A DNA stretch of 64,000 nucleotides from an uncultured Dehalococcoidia bacterium (GTDB taxonomy: Bacteria; Chloroflexota; Dehalococcoidia; Lucifugimonadales; CATOSD01): positions 310,001-374,000 of the forward strand of contig CATOSD010000002.1 of assembly GCA_951812395.1 (NCBI GenBank). Direction: 5' to 3'. Below the pieces are notes generated by a model that saw only the letters and a program-made list of their open reading frames with translations, ran no database searches and had not been told where the DNA came from. Each line of letters begins with the position of its first letter. The first letter of the stretch is position 1. Position numbers and translations under genes: made by a program. Positions 34,074-42,389 of this stretch are shown piece by piece.

Positions 34074-34463
34074 ATGACCATGACCAAAGATGAAATCGTA
34101 GAGGCAATCAAGGGTCTATCAGTGCTCGACCTCGCCGAGCTGGTGAAGGAGCTCGAGGAAGCCTTCGGCGTAAGCGCCGCCGCGCCCGTCGCGATGGCGA
34201 CCGTCCAGGGCGTCGCCGCCACCGCCGAGGCCGCCGAGGAAGAAGAGGAGAAGACCGAGTTCAACGTGCTCCTCCAGGACATCGGACCCAACAAGATCAA
34301 CGTCATCAAGGCGGTGAGGCAAGAGACTACGCTGGGGCTCAAAGAGGCCAAGGAGCTCGTCGAAAGCGCGCCCACGACCATCAAGGAAGCCATCAGCAAG
34401 GAGGCTGCCGAGGCAGTCAAGGCCAAGCTCGAAGAGGCCGGCGCCAAAGTCGACGTCCAGTAG
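34074..34463 (+). CDS. rplL: 50S ribosomal protein L7/L12
   Basis: A 129-residue stalk protein. The N-terminal dimerisation helices ([19 protein letters not shown]) are joined by an acidic Ala/Glu hinge to the C-terminal factor-binding domain ([25 protein letters not shown]). GGAGG precedes the first of two candidate ATGs (34074, 34080). rpoB and rpoC, which usually follow, do not. Confidence 0.95.
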   Translation: MTMTKDEIVEAIKGLSVLDLAELVKELEEAFGVSAAAPVAMATVQGVAATAEAAEEEEEKTEFNVLLQDIGPNKINVIKAVRQETTLGLKEAKELVESAPTTIKEAISKEAAEAVKAKLEEAGAKVDVQ

Positions 34464-34489
34464 CGGCCGCTCAGAAGGCATTTCCAAAG

Positions 34490-34566
34490 TCCCTTCCCCT
34501 TCGATGGGGGCGGGCTAGGATTTCCAAAGTCCCTTCCCCCTCGCCGGGGGAAGGTTAGGATGGGGG
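34490..34566 (+). repeat. two REP-like hairpin repeat A copies in tandem
   Basis: A degenerate copy (34490-34521) and a near-consensus copy (34530-34566), both preceded by TTTCCAAAG, lie just after rplL. Confidence 0.8.
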
Positions 34567-34612
34567 TGAGTTGCGCCAACCGCCTCACCCCCAACGAGGT
34601 TCCGCACCGAAC

Positions 34613-34828
34613 ATGGGCCGACGCAGAAACGCGCAGCGCTACGAACGCATGAAGCGCCTGAACCCCGACTACAAGGGTTTTCGGGGCTACGCGAACGAGC
34701 CAAGCCGTCCGGGCAACACCCCGCTCGTCGCTGTCACGTGCTCCACTTGCGGGCGCAAGCGGAACGTGGCTGTCGGCATTGCACAGGAACAGGGCGACAG
34801 CTACGTGTGCGTCCGCTGCTCCGAATAG
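34613..34828 (+). CDS. small zinc-ribbon protein, unknown
   Basis: A 71-residue protein, MGRRRNAQRYERMKRLNP..., with one CSTCGRKR knuckle and a CVRCSE end that could bind zinc as Cys4. The basic N-terminus suggests nucleic-acid or ribosome binding. The frame is open to 34571 but ATG 34613 fits better. It is not L28 or L33 by motif. It lies behind rplL and could be co-transcribed past the repeats. Confidence 0.6.
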   Translation: MGRRRNAQRYERMKRLNPDYKGFRGYANEPSRPGNTPLVAVTCSTCGRKRNVAVGIAQEQGDSYVCVRCSE

Positions 34829-34903
34829 GGTCGCCGAGGCCGGTCTGGCCTATAGGCGCGGTAGTCTCGCGCACCTGCCCTTCATCGACGCGTGCCCGGT
34901 GTC

Positions 34904-36637
34904 CTAGTACCCCCGTGCCTCGGCTTGCCTGAATACGTCCACGCCGGCGTGAATGCGGCCCGTGTCACTATTCACCATCAGACCCACCGGCACCGCGAAG
35001 TTGCCCTGAGCCGCCGTCTCTTCAACCACCTCCACGCCGTGGCCCATCTCGCGCAGCGCGTCCACCGTGCTGGCGTCTATGCGCGAGTCGACGTAGGTCT
35101 CTCTGTCCGCCGCGTCCACCCTCGGTACCGCGATAGCTTCCTGGATCCCCATGCCGAAGTCGATCACGTTCATGATAATCTGCGCGTTGCAGTTCATGAT
35201 CTTGCGCCCGCCCGGGGCGCCGATGCTCATCATTGGCTCGCCGTCACGCAGCGCCAGCAGGGGCACCATATTCGCGAGGCCGCGCTTATAGCCCGCGATC
35301 GAGTTTGCGGCGCCCGGCTTGGGGTTGAAGACGACCATCCCATTCGTGAGCAGCAACCCGGTGCCCGGCACGATGACGCGCGACCCGAAGCCGCCGACCG
35401 CCGTCTGCGTGCACGACACCATGTTGCGGTCTGCGTCGATCGCGCCGTAGTGCGTCGTGCAGTCGCCCACGCTCGGCGGCGACGCGGCGGCCTCCACGAG
35501 CGGTCGCTGCTGCGGGTCGAACACCCACGGGTCGTGCAATGCCTCGTCCGCGTACTCCACCCAGGGCTGCTTGTCCGATCGACCCTCCAGCGCCGCGCGC
35601 TCGGTGTCCACGACTGCAGCGACTGAGCGAGCGTACCCGTCCGACAGAATCCCCCGCAACGGCGCCGGCCCGAAATCCGGATCGCCCAGGTAGCGGTAGC
35701 GGTCCGCGAAAGCGTGGCGCGCCGCCTCGACGAACAAATGCAGGTACTCCGCCGAGTTGTGGCCGAGGGCGGCAACGTCGAAGTTGTCGAGCACGTTCAG
35801 AATCTGCATCGCCGTCGTGCAGCCGCTGGACACCGGAACACCCACTATCTCGACGCCCCTGTACGTCACGCTCGCCGGCTCTGCCACCTCAACCTTGTAG
35901 TCGTGGAAGTCAGCCGCGCTCAGGCAGCCGCCATTCGCGCCCATGTACTCCTCGACGGCATGGGGAATATCGCCCTCGTACACACCCGCCTTGCCGTGGC
36001 GCGCCACGCGCCGCAGCGTGTCAGCCAGGTCGCGCTGGACCACCTTGTCGACGCCCAGGCGGGGTGGCAGCCCGTTGGGCAAGAAGACCTTTGCCGGCTC
36101 GCCGTACTTCTGGAAGTCGCTCATGGCTTGGCCGATAGCGAAAACGTTCTGCCAGTCCGGCAGGTAGCCCTCGCCGGCATAGTGGATCGCCGGCTCCACG
36201 AGCTGCTCCAGCGGCAGCGTGCCGAACATCTCGTGCGCCTTGCACAGGCCGGCGATCACGCCCGGAACTCCGGCCGAGAGGTGTCCGACCGCGTTGGCAT
36301 GGCTCTCCACCTCGTACAGCCCGTTGCCATGTTCCACCTGGCGCAGGATTCTGTACATGTCGGGCGTAGCCGCTTTCGGCGCGCGGTGCGAAAAGTCCAG
36401 CGCCGTAGTCCGGCCGTTCATGTGCACCAGCATCTGGCCGTGCCCGGCCACGCACGAGCTCTGCGGCTCCACCACGGCAGCGCAGAAACCCATCGCGACC
36501 GCCGCGTCGACCGCGTTGCCGCCCTGTCGCAGCACCTCGATGCCTACCTCAGACGTGAGCGGCCGCTCGCTTGCGACCGCGCCCCGGTCGGCGACTACCT
36601 CGTCCTTCCACGGCCTCCAAACGCTTCTCAGTGCCAT
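34904..36637 (-). CDS. ggt: gamma-glutamyltransferase
   Basis: A 577-residue Ntn-hydrolase proenzyme of the GGT family. The nucleophile Thr after autocleavage is in VGDCTTHYGAIDADRNMVS. The large-subunit GGNAVDAAVAMGF and the small-subunit PGTGLLLTNGM and GAPGGRKI are family motifs. There is no clear signal peptide (MALRSVWRPWKDEVVA), unlike the periplasmic E. coli enzyme, so it may be a cytoplasmic member. It would hydrolyse or transfer gamma-glutamyl groups from glutathione-like compounds. Divergent from the amidohydrolase gene at 36795; the spacer has TGTTAGAAT as a possible -10. Confidence 0.92.
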   Translation of the reverse strand: MALRSVWRPWKDEVVADRGAVASERPLTSEVGIEVLRQGGNAVDAAVAMGFCAAVVEPQSSCVAGHGQMLVHMNGRTTALDFSHRAPKAATPDMYRILRQVEHGNGLYEVESHANAVGHLSAGVPGVIAGLCKAHEMFGTLPLEQLVEPAIHYAGEGYLPDWQNVFAIGQAMSDFQKYGEPAKVFLPNGLPPRLGVDKVVQRDLADTLRRVARHGKAGVYEGDIPHAVEEYMGANGGCLSAADFHDYKVEVAEPASVTYRGVEIVGVPVSSGCTTAMQILNVLDNFDVAALGHNSAEYLHLFVEAARHAFADRYRYLGDPDFGPAPLRGILSDGYARSVAAVVDTERAALEGRSDKQPWVEYADEALHDPWVFDPQQRPLVEAAASPPSVGDCTTHYGAIDADRNMVSCTQTAVGGFGSRVIVPGTGLLLTNGMVVFNPKPGAANSIAGYKRGLANMVPLLALRDGEPMMSIGAPGGRKIMNCNAQIIMNVIDFGMGIQEAIAVPRVDAADRETYVDSRIDASTVDALREMGHGVEVVEETAAQGNFAVPVGLMVNSDTGRIHAGVDVFRQAEARGY

Positions 36638-36794
36638 CCTGAAACCTCCTCACGACCTGCATTGCTCGGAGGCATTATAGGCCATCCGCGTGGCTCCGGG
36701 CCAATCGCGTCACCGCGTAGGGCCTGTGTTAGAATGGCGCCGTTATCCAAAGCCATAAGTCGGGCGGCGCGGCCTGCCCCGGGAGTGAACACCG

Positions 36795-38411
36795 ATGGAC
36801 CTGATAGTTATCAATGGCAGAGTCGAGACTATGGACAGCGCCGGCAGCGTGTTTGAGGCCGTGGGCGTGAAGGACGGCAAGCTGGCCGCGCTCGGGACCA
36901 ACTCCGACGTGCTGGCAGGGCGCGCCCCCGGAACGACCGTCATCGATGCGGCGGGTAGGGCCGTGCTCCCGGGCTTCATCGAGCCGCACAACCACATGGT
37001 GGGATTCGGGACCAGCCTGCTCGAGGTCGACGTCAAGACGCCGCCCAACCGCAACATAGGCGACATAGTGGAACGGTTGCGCGAGCGCGCGGCAGCGACT
37101 CCGCTGGGCGACTGGGTGCGCGGGCGGGGCTATGACGACACCGGTCTCGAGGACATGCGGCACCCTAACCGCAACGACCTCGACGACGTGTCCACCGAGC
37201 ACCCCATCATGATCGTTCACAACTCCGGTCACATGCTGGCGGCCAACAGCCGCGCGCTGGAGATGGCCAACATCCACGCCGAGACGCCCGACCCGCCGGG
37301 CGGACGCATCGGGCGCTTCCCGGGCAGCCCCCAACCCGACGGCATGTTGTACGAGACCGCTCAGTCCGCCGTGCAGGAGATCGTGCGCACCTACGACGAA
37401 CAGGAGATTCGCAAGGGCTTCATCATGGCCCAGGACGAGTACCTGCGACAGGGAGTCACAACCATACACGACGCCGGAGTGGGCCGAGGTCGGGGTGTGG
37501 ACATCCTGAAGACCTACCAACAGGCCAGGCGCGAAGGGTTCCTCAAGTTCAGAGTCAACATGTTCATACAGTGGGCGCTGCTCAAGGAGTTGGACTTCGC
37601 CCTGCAGTCCGGTTTCGGCGACGAGTGGGTGCGAGTCGCCGGCTGCAAGCTAGTGTCCGACGGCTCGATACAGGGCATAACCGCGGCGCTGCGCGAGCCG
37701 TACTTCTGCGACGACAGCGAGAAGGGTTGGCTCATCTACGAGCAGGAAGAGCTGAACGAGATGGTGATGACGCTGCACGAGCGGGGTTACCAGATCGCGA
37801 CCCACGCCAACGGCGACGCCGCGATAGACTCGACGCTGATAGCCTACGAGAACGCGCTGCGGGCCATCCCCAAGGCCGACCACCGCTTCCGCATCGAACA
37901 CTGCCAGGTTTGCCACCCCGAACATATAGACAAGATGCGGGAACTCGGCGTGATTCCCGACTTCTTCGCCAACCACGTCTACTTCTGGGGCGACCGGCAT
38001 CGCGACCGGTTCCTTGGTCCCGACCGCGTGCGCAACCTGGACCCGGTAGGCTCAGCGGTACAGGCCGGCATCAAGCCGCTGCTGCACTCCGACTGCCCCG
38101 TGACGCCGGTCAGTCCGCTATTCTGCATACAGAGCGCCGCGGCCCGCGTGACAAGCTCGGGCGAGGTCCTGAACGACCCGGAGCGGATCTCCGTGCGGCA
38201 GGCCATAGAGACGATGACAGTCAACTCGGCGAGGGGCTCGTTCGAGGAGAACGTGAAGGGCAGCCTGGAACTGGGCAAGCTGGGCGACCTGGTGGTGCTG
38301 AATCAGGACCCGTTCGCCGAAGCGCCAAAGGACATCGGCCAGATCGAGGTGGCCGCCACCGTGGTGGGCGGCCAGGTGATGTACAACGACGACGAGCTTT
38401 CGATAGGGTAG
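36795..38411 (+). CDS. amidohydrolase family protein (YtcJ-like), paralogue 1
   Basis: A 538-residue YtcJ-type amidohydrolase. The metal site begins PGFIEPHNHMVGFG. ATHANGDAAID and FRIEHCQVC hold the central His ligands, and LLHSDCPVTPVSPL the catalytic Asp. It is closely similar over its whole length to the amidohydrolase at 40494 (both have KxVSDGSIQG, and both end near-identically DELSIG/QELSIG), although the two genes point in opposite directions around an ABC permease pair. GGGAG precedes the ATG. Substrate unknown; an N-acylated or amide compound imported by the transporter is plausible. Confidence 0.9.
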   Translation: MDLIVINGRVETMDSAGSVFEAVGVKDGKLAALGTNSDVLAGRAPGTTVIDAAGRAVLPGFIEPHNHMVGFGTSLLEVDVKTPPNRNIGDIVERLRERAAATPLGDWVRGRGYDDTGLEDMRHPNRNDLDDVSTEHPIMIVHNSGHMLAANSRALEMANIHAETPDPPGGRIGRFPGSPQPDGMLYETAQSAVQEIVRTYDEQEIRKGFIMAQDEYLRQGVTTIHDAGVGRGRGVDILKTYQQARREGFLKFRVNMFIQWALLKELDFALQSGFGDEWVRVAGCKLVSDGSIQGITAALREPYFCDDSEKGWLIYEQEELNEMVMTLHERGYQIATHANGDAAIDSTLIAYENALRAIPKADHRFRIEHCQVCHPEHIDKMRELGVIPDFFANHVYFWGDRHRDRFLGPDRVRNLDPVGSAVQAGIKPLLHSDCPVTPVSPLFCIQSAAARVTSSGEVLNDPERISVRQAIETMTVNSARGSFEENVKGSLELGKLGDLVVLNQDPFAEAPKDIGQIEVAATVVGGQVMYNDDELSIG

Positions 38412-38511
38412 GGCGCAGGCTCCCATTGAGGGCAAGCGGGCGTGCTCCAAGTCAGTGAGAGCCAGTCGGCTTCCAAGCCGGCCGGCTCTATGAGAGATCA
38501 GCGAAAGCGCC

Positions 38512-39414
38512 TTAGTCCACGCCTGCCCTGAACTGTCCTCGCAGCCGCGGGTCCAGCACGTCGCGCAGACCATCGCCCAACAGGTTCAGCCCGAGCACCG
38601 TGATGGCGATGGCCACCCCGGGAAATACCATCAGGTAGCCCTTGTTGTTGATGTACTGCCGCGCGTCCGAGATCATCCTGCCCCAGCTCGGCACGTCCGC
38701 GCCGACACCCGCGCCCAGGAAGCTCAGCCCCGCCTCCACCAGTATGGCGGTCGCGAACGTGAATGAGGCGAGCACCAGTATCGGGGCCATGATGTTGGGC
38801 AGTATGTGGTATCGCATCACTCGCAGGGCCGACGACCCTATTGCCCGCTCCGCGTCGATGTACATCAACCCCCGCACGGCGAGCGTTGAACCGCGCGCTA
38901 TGCGCGCAGTGCGCGGCAGGTACGTCACCGTCAGCGCGATTATGACGTTTACCACGCTCGCGCCGAGCGCGGCCATGAGCGCCAGGGCGAACACCAGTGA
39001 CGGAAAGGCGCTCAGCCCGTCAACTACGCGCATGATTATGGCGTCAGCGCGTCGATTGTAGCCCGACACCATGCCTATGGCGGTGCCGATGGGTATAGAT
39101 ATGCCGACGACGGTCGCGCCGATGAACAGCGACAGCCGCGCACCGGCAAGCGTCTGGCTGTACACGTCTCGCCCCAGGTTGTCGGTGCCGAAGAAGTGCT
39201 CGCTGGACGGCGCCAGCAACCGGTCTGCGGGGTAGAGCCGCGTGGCTTCGTGCGTGGCGAGCACGTCGGCGAACACGGCAATGATGCTCAGGGTGACGAG
39301 GATAGCCAGTCCGTAGCGCATGTATGCGCTCGCCCAGATGCGCTGGAAGTTGCGCCTGACCCGCTCCTTGAGCGGCCGCCGGAGTGATACAACTTCAGTG
39401 GTCGTCAGTTCCAA
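38512..39414 (-). CDS. ABC transporter permease, DppC/NikC type
   Basis: A 300-residue inner-membrane permease of the dipeptide/oligopeptide/nickel class. An N-terminal helix follows a cytoplasmic tail, then five more helices. The EAA loop (ALRVMRYHILPNIMAPILVLASF) contacts the ATPase, and FFGTDNLGRDVYS is the usual periplasmic entry motif. It pairs with the DppB-type permease upstream. No ATPase gene is in this cluster. Confidence 0.92.
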   Translation of the reverse strand: MELTTTEVVSLRRPLKERVRRNFQRIWASAYMRYGLAILVTLSIIAVFADVLATHEATRLYPADRLLAPSSEHFFGTDNLGRDVYSQTLAGARLSLFIGATVVGISIPIGTAIGMVSGYNRRADAIIMRVVDGLSAFPSLVFALALMAALGASVVNVIIALTVTYLPRTARIARGSTLAVRGLMYIDAERAIGSSALRVMRYHILPNIMAPILVLASFTFATAILVEAGLSFLGAGVGADVPSWGRMISDARQYINNKGYLMVFPGVAIAITVLGLNLLGDGLRDVLDPRLRGQFRAGVD

Positions 39415-39433
39415 CTGGTCCTCCGTCTCAATA

Positions 39434-39470
39434 GTCCCTTCCCCCTCGCAGGGGGAAGGTCAGGATGGGG
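39434..39470 (+). repeat. REP-like hairpin repeat A within the ABC operon
   Basis: Near-consensus copy in the 86-base spacer between the two permease genes; its orientation is plus although the operon is read on the minus strand. Confidence 0.85.
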
Positions 39471-39500
39471 GTGAGCGCGCCACCACCTTCTTAAACGCCC

Positions 39501-40445
39501 CTAGTAACGTATTCGAGGGTCCATGTAGGCGTAGAGTATGTCCACTACAAGGTTGAAGATTATGAACAGGCCGGCAACCAGCATCAGCACGGCCTGGATG
39601 AGCGGGTAGTCCTGGTTGATGAGTGCGGCGGCGATAAGCCGTCCCAATCCGGGTATGGTGAAGACCGTCTCTATCACGACCGCGCCGCTAAGCACCCCTG
39701 CCATGCCCAGACCCCAGATCGTCACGGTCGGGATCAATGCGTTGCGCATCGCATGACGCATCAGCACCACTTTCGCTGCCAGGCCCTTGGCGTAGGCGGT
39801 GCGGATGTAGTCTTCGCGCAGCACCTCCAACATGCTCGAGCGCGTCAGCCTCGCCACGAGCGCCATGCGCAGGAACCCCAGCGCAAAGGCGGGCATGATC
39901 ATGTGACGAAAGAAGTCCACCGGCCCATCGCTGATTAACGATCGAAAATCGCTCACCGGCAGCCACTTCAGCTCGACTCCTATGCCGAATATCAGCATCA
40001 GCCCCAGCCAGAAGGCGGGGATGGATATGCCCAGCAGCGCGAAGAACATCAGCCCCTGGTCAACGAGGGTGTTTGCCTTCCACGCCGCCAGAACCCCTAT
40101 TGGTATCGCGAAGCTCAGAGCGATAATCTCCGATGCTATCGCCAGCGACAGCGTCGGCTCGATCCGGTCGATTACGGCTTCGAAAACGGGCTTGTTCAGG
40201 AAGATGGACTCGCCGAAATCTCCCTTGAACATACGTCCGATGAAGAGCGCGAACTGGATGTGTATCGGCCTGTGGAGCCCCAGGTTCACCCGCATCTGCT
40301 CGATGGTTTCGAGGTTGGCGTTCTCGCCGGCGAGAACGGCCGCAGGGTCCCCCGGCGTAAGTCGGAACATGAGGAACGCTATGAGAGCGACGAAAAAGAG
40401 GACGGGCACGGCGGCTATAATCCGCCGGATGATGTACGCGGTCAA
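39501..40445 (-). CDS. ABC transporter permease, DppB/NikB type
   Basis: A 314-residue permease. It starts MTAYIIRRIIAAVPVLFFVALIAFL and has FRLTPGDPA, the DppB signature, then six membrane helices; the EAA loop is VLMRHAMRNALIPTVTIWG. With the DppC-type subunit it would form the channel of a peptide, nickel or similar importer. Confidence 0.93.
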   Translation of the reverse strand: MTAYIIRRIIAAVPVLFFVALIAFLMFRLTPGDPAAVLAGENANLETIEQMRVNLGLHRPIHIQFALFIGRMFKGDFGESIFLNKPVFEAVIDRIEPTLSLAIASEIIALSFAIPIGVLAAWKANTLVDQGLMFFALLGISIPAFWLGLMLIFGIGVELKWLPVSDFRSLISDGPVDFFRHMIMPAFALGFLRMALVARLTRSSMLEVLREDYIRTAYAKGLAAKVVLMRHAMRNALIPTVTIWGLGMAGVLSGAVVIETVFTIPGLGRLIAAALINQDYPLIQAVLMLVAGLFIIFNLVVDILYAYMDPRIRY

Positions 40446-40493
40446 GCTGTCCCTCCAGCCTTGTCTGAGCGGCTCAGGGCCTCCGTGCGGTAG

Positions 40494-42113
40494 CTAGCCA
40501 ATCGACAGCTCCTGCGAGGCATACATCACCTTGCCGCCCACGATTGTCGCCGTCACGTCGATTCCGCTGAGCGTGTGGCCCGCCTCAACGAACGGGTCGT
40601 GTTCCAGAATCACCACGTCTCCCAGCTTGCCAAGCTCCAGCGAGCCCTTCAGCCGCTCCTCGTAAGCGCCGAACGCCGCGTTGGAACCGACCGCCCGAAG
40701 AGACTCCTGTACGGGCGCCCGCAGCTCCGGCATGAGCACGTCGCCCGTATCCGTCATGCGGCTGACCGCGCTCTGCACGCACATCAGCGGGTTCACCGGC
40801 GTTACCGGGCTGTCGGAGTGCAGCAACGGCCGAAGCCCCGCCCGTATTGCGGCCCCCACCGGGCTTATGTGCGGGCCACGGTCCGGCCCCAGGAAGATGT
40901 CCCGGTGCCGGTCGCCCCAGTAGTATATATGGTTGGCGAAGTAGTTGGGAATTACGTTCAGTCGCCTCATGCGGTTTATGTGGTCGGGCCAGCACATCTG
41001 GCAGTGCTCCACCCTGAACCGCTGGTTAGGGTCCGGCTTCGCCGCGAGCGCGTACTCGTAGGCGTTCAGAACCTCGTCTATCGCTGCGTCGCCGTTGGCG
41101 TGAATGATTACCTGGTTGCCCCGCTTGTGCAGGTCCAGCACCATCTCGTTTAGTTCGTCCTGCTCGTAGATCAGCCACGCCGACTCGTTCGGGTCGCACC
41201 AGTAAGGCGAGCGCAGCGCGCCGGTGACGCCCTGTATCGAGCCGTCCGACACTATCTTGCACCCCGCCACGCGCAGCCATTCGTCGCCGTCGCCCGTCTT
41301 TATCGAAAAGTCCATCTCCTTGAGCAGGTTGTAGTGGATGAACATGTTGACGCGCAGCTTGAGGTGGCCCTCGTCGTACATGCGATTGTACAGCTCGTAT
41401 CCGTTCGCGCCGCGGCGATTGCTGACGGCCGCGTCCTGAACGGACGTCACGCCCACCTTCAGGTTGTCCTCCACCGCCTGGATGAAGGCGCCGCGCAACT
41501 CGTCCTGGGTGTAGGCCGGAATATGCCTCGTCACCAGGTCCTGTGCCGGCATCTCCCCCAGCACGCCGTTGGGATCCGCCGTGCCCGGATAGCGGTACAC
41601 GCGCCCGCCCGCAGGGTCCGGCATCTCAGAATGTACCTCGCCCAGTCGCATGGCGTAGCTGTTGGACATCGCGACGTGGCCATAGCGTGTGGACACGAAC
41701 ACCGGGTGGTCGGTGGTTGCCTCGTCGAGGTCGGCGTTGGTCATGAAGCGCATCTCAGCTACGGCAGACTGGTCGAAGCCGCGGGCAAGTATCCACTCCC
41801 CTTGGGGCGTTTCCTGGGCGCGCTCCCGAATGCGCTGGAGCACGTCCTTGATGCTCACGTCTCGTGTCGTCGTGGCGTCGACGCCCAGCAGGGAGGTCGC
41901 GTAGCCGGCCAGGTGGTTGTGCGGCTCGATGAAGCCCGGCAACACAGTCCTGCCACCGGCGTCGATAACCGCCACGCCAGGCTTGCGGAAGTCCTTCACC
42001 TCAACATTCGATCCAATGGCGACGATGCGGCCGTCCTGTATCGCGATGGCTTCGGCCAGCGTGTCACGATAGTCCATCGTGTGGACGCTGCCGTTGATGA
42101 TGACGAGGTTCAT
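40494..42113 (-). CDS. amidohydrolase family protein (YtcJ-like), paralogue 2
   Basis: A 539-residue amidohydrolase starting MNLVIINGSVHTMDY, with AAGGAG before the ATG. The longer frame to 42353 is not coding. Metal and active-site motifs PGFIEPHNHLAGY, IIHANGDAAID, FRVEHCQMC and LLHSDSPVTPVNPL match those of the gene at 36795, except that the latter has SDCPVTP. It sits between the transporter substrate-binding gene and the permeases, so it is part of that operon and probably acts on the imported compound. Confidence 0.9.
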   Translation of the reverse strand: MNLVIINGSVHTMDYRDTLAEAIAIQDGRIVAIGSNVEVKDFRKPGVAVIDAGGRTVLPGFIEPHNHLAGYATSLLGVDATTTRDVSIKDVLQRIRERAQETPQGEWILARGFDQSAVAEMRFMTNADLDEATTDHPVFVSTRYGHVAMSNSYAMRLGEVHSEMPDPAGGRVYRYPGTADPNGVLGEMPAQDLVTRHIPAYTQDELRGAFIQAVEDNLKVGVTSVQDAAVSNRRGANGYELYNRMYDEGHLKLRVNMFIHYNLLKEMDFSIKTGDGDEWLRVAGCKIVSDGSIQGVTGALRSPYWCDPNESAWLIYEQDELNEMVLDLHKRGNQVIIHANGDAAIDEVLNAYEYALAAKPDPNQRFRVEHCQMCWPDHINRMRRLNVIPNYFANHIYYWGDRHRDIFLGPDRGPHISPVGAAIRAGLRPLLHSDSPVTPVNPLMCVQSAVSRMTDTGDVLMPELRAPVQESLRAVGSNAAFGAYEERLKGSLELGKLGDVVILEHDPFVEAGHTLSGIDVTATIVGGKVMYASQELSIG

Positions 42114-42350
42114 TGCAGGCTCCTTGTATGCGGCGCACCCTGGCGACGGCGTGCGTTGCTGCCCTCCCTTCGCCCGTGGCGGGGGAGGGCGAGTCGAGGG
42201 GAGCGTGTGGGTGATCACCGCCTCGCCTCGAACCTCTCCCAACCGGAGAGGAAGCCCATACAGAAACATCTTCGCGACAGCGCGCCGTCGGGCGCTCCGC
42301 GCCGCCGTTATCCGGCGTCGGCCGCGTGGCGCGGCCAGAGCCGGGGCAAT

Positions 42351-42381
42351 CACTGTCCGGCGCTGGCCGCGCCGGACAGTG
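42351..42381 (-). promoter_or_regulatory. strong hairpin at the 3' end of the substrate-binding gene
   Basis: A 13-base perfect stem (CACTGTCCGGCGC / GCGCCGGACAGTG) with a five-base loop, nine bases after the stop codon. There is no T run, so it is more likely a stabiliser of the upstream mRNA than a terminator. The rest of 42114-42389 holds no gene. Confidence 0.6.
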
Positions 42382-42389
42382 GATCGGGT

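Noticed and set aside
34571..34828. The small ORF after rplL as ribosomal protein L28 or L33
   Set aside because: Residues do not match either family; L33 is already encoded at 30975.
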